Shown piece by piece: positions 13,061-13,570 of a DNA stretch of 13,570 nucleotides. The notes below the pieces were generated by a model, which saw only the letters and a list, made by a program, of their open reading frames with translations, made no database searches and was not told the DNA's origin. Made by a program: the position numbers and the translations under genes. Origin of the DNA: an uncultured Chloroflexota bacterium (GTDB taxonomy: Bacteria; Chloroflexota; Dehalococcoidia; Lucifugimonadales; CAJWER01); assembly GCA_913030785.1 (NCBI GenBank), contig CAJWER010000065.1, positions 1-13,570 of the forward strand, given 5' to 3'. Each line of letters begins with the position of its first letter. Position 1 is the first letter of the stretch.

Positions 13061-13570
13061 AAAGTCAGCCCCCGCCTTAGGTTTCCTCGCTTGTTTTCGC
13101 ATCCATCATTGCTTCTACAACCGGGGTTATAACAAGTTCCATGGCCCGGACGTAGCCGCCACCTGGGACCACAATGGTGTCTGGACGGCTGAGGAAAGAG
13201 CCGTTCAATTTATCGAAGCGAACAAGGAGCATCCGTTCTTCCTCTACATTCCTGAACCAATTCCTCACAAACCGTTACATGTGTCTCCTCCCTTTATGGA
13301 AGGCGTGTCATCCGAAATTGTGGACAAACTCAAAGAAGAGAATAACTCGATCGATTATCCAACAAGGGACAAGCTCTTCCGCCAGGCAATCAACGAAATC
13401 GATTGGTCAGTCGGACAGATCCTCGACACTCTGAAAAAGCACGGGCTCGATGAAAATACTCTAGTGATTTTCACATCGGACAACGGACCAGCCGTTGGGA
13501 AGGCCGACCCATTACAAGGACGTAAAGGGAGCACCTTCGAAGGAGGCATGCGGGAACCTACAGTCATTCG
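13041..13570 (+). CDS. Sulfatase fragment lacking its N-terminal third, runs off right edge
   Basis: From about 13173 the plus frame is clearly an arylsulfatase A-type sulfatase: TAEERAVQFIEANKEHPFF and YIPEPIPHKPLHVS (family TERAVxFIExNKdkPFFLYlphxxpH), NEIDWSVGQILDTLKKHGLD, then ENTLVIFTSDNGP with the canonical metal-binding Asp-Asn, then GRKGSTFEGGMREPTVI. The CxPxR formylglycine site and GKWHLG block that should precede this are absent, so the 5' part has been lost. The frame is open from 13029; GTG 13041 is the first start but has no ribosome binding site, and residues before about 13110 look non-native. GC content is 28/60 and 25/60 in 13261-13320 and 13321-13380, against 43/60 in 12841-12900. 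This suggests a different origin from its neighbours. A working enzyme is unlikely unless the N-terminus is supplied otherwise. Confidence 0.75.
   Translation, partial: MAKTAHAKSAPALGFLACFRIHHCFYNRGYNKFHGPDVAATWDHNGVWTAEERAVQFIEANKEHPFFLYIPEPIPHKPLHVSPPFMEGVSSEIVDKLKEENNSIDYPTRDKLFRQAINEIDWSVGQILDTLKKHGLDENTLVIFTSDNGPAVGKADPLQGRKGSTFEGGMREPTVI

Overview
The window looks like a stretch of chromosome from a GC-rich, probably marine or environmental bacterium. The gene mix (CaiB-type CoA transferase, Gfo/Idh oxidoreductase, metal-dependent amidohydrolase, DadA-like oxidase, sulfatases), a MaoC-type dehydratase pair in place of FabZ, frequent TTG starts and families of short palindromic intergenic repeats together suggest Chloroflexota, perhaps a SAR202/Dehalococcoidia-like lineage. 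That placement is inference from gene content; there is no rRNA or other marker gene here.

Left block (1-2640, all minus strand) is lipid synthesis. Reading leftwards from 2640 there is an unrecognised 120-residue protein, a non-catalytic hotdog (MaoC-N-like) subunit, a catalytic MaoC-like dehydratase, plsX and the start of fabG, which runs off the left edge. The last three overlap by 4 bases (TTGA). The first two each have a sigma70-like promoter almost touching the start codon, so their mRNAs may be leaderless.

A scarred region follows (2641-3732). It holds a 115-bp imperfect inverted repeat, then the 3' end of a DUF3179 gene (minus) and the 3' end of a DUF151/bifunctional-nuclease gene (plus). 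These two meet head to head at about base 3141, and neither has its 5' half. An AT-rich promoter-like sequence follows with no gene behind it.

The centre (3733-11142) is a catabolic cassette. A zinc alcohol dehydrogenase and a CaiB/BaiF CoA transferase run leftwards. A Gfo/Idh/MocA-type dehydrogenase, an amidohydrolase and a DadA-like FAD oxidase run rightwards from the same intergenic region, which carries paired GC hairpins and a CCGATA-TAG-TATCGG dyad. A cytoplasmic formylglycine-type sulfatase converges on the last gene. A plausible reading is stepwise oxidation, hydrolysis and CoA activation of a hydroxylated, aminated or sulfated organic compound; the substrate cannot be named.

The right block (11143-13570) contains a second, inverted copy of the paired-hairpin repeat, fabF (minus, TTG start), a C-terminal remnant of folC (minus) and, pointing the other way, a second sulfatase lacking its N-terminal third that runs off the right edge in clearly lower-GC sequence. 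This is a second place where two divergent genes both lack their 5' ends. I found no tRNA, rRNA, CRISPR array, transposase or integrase.
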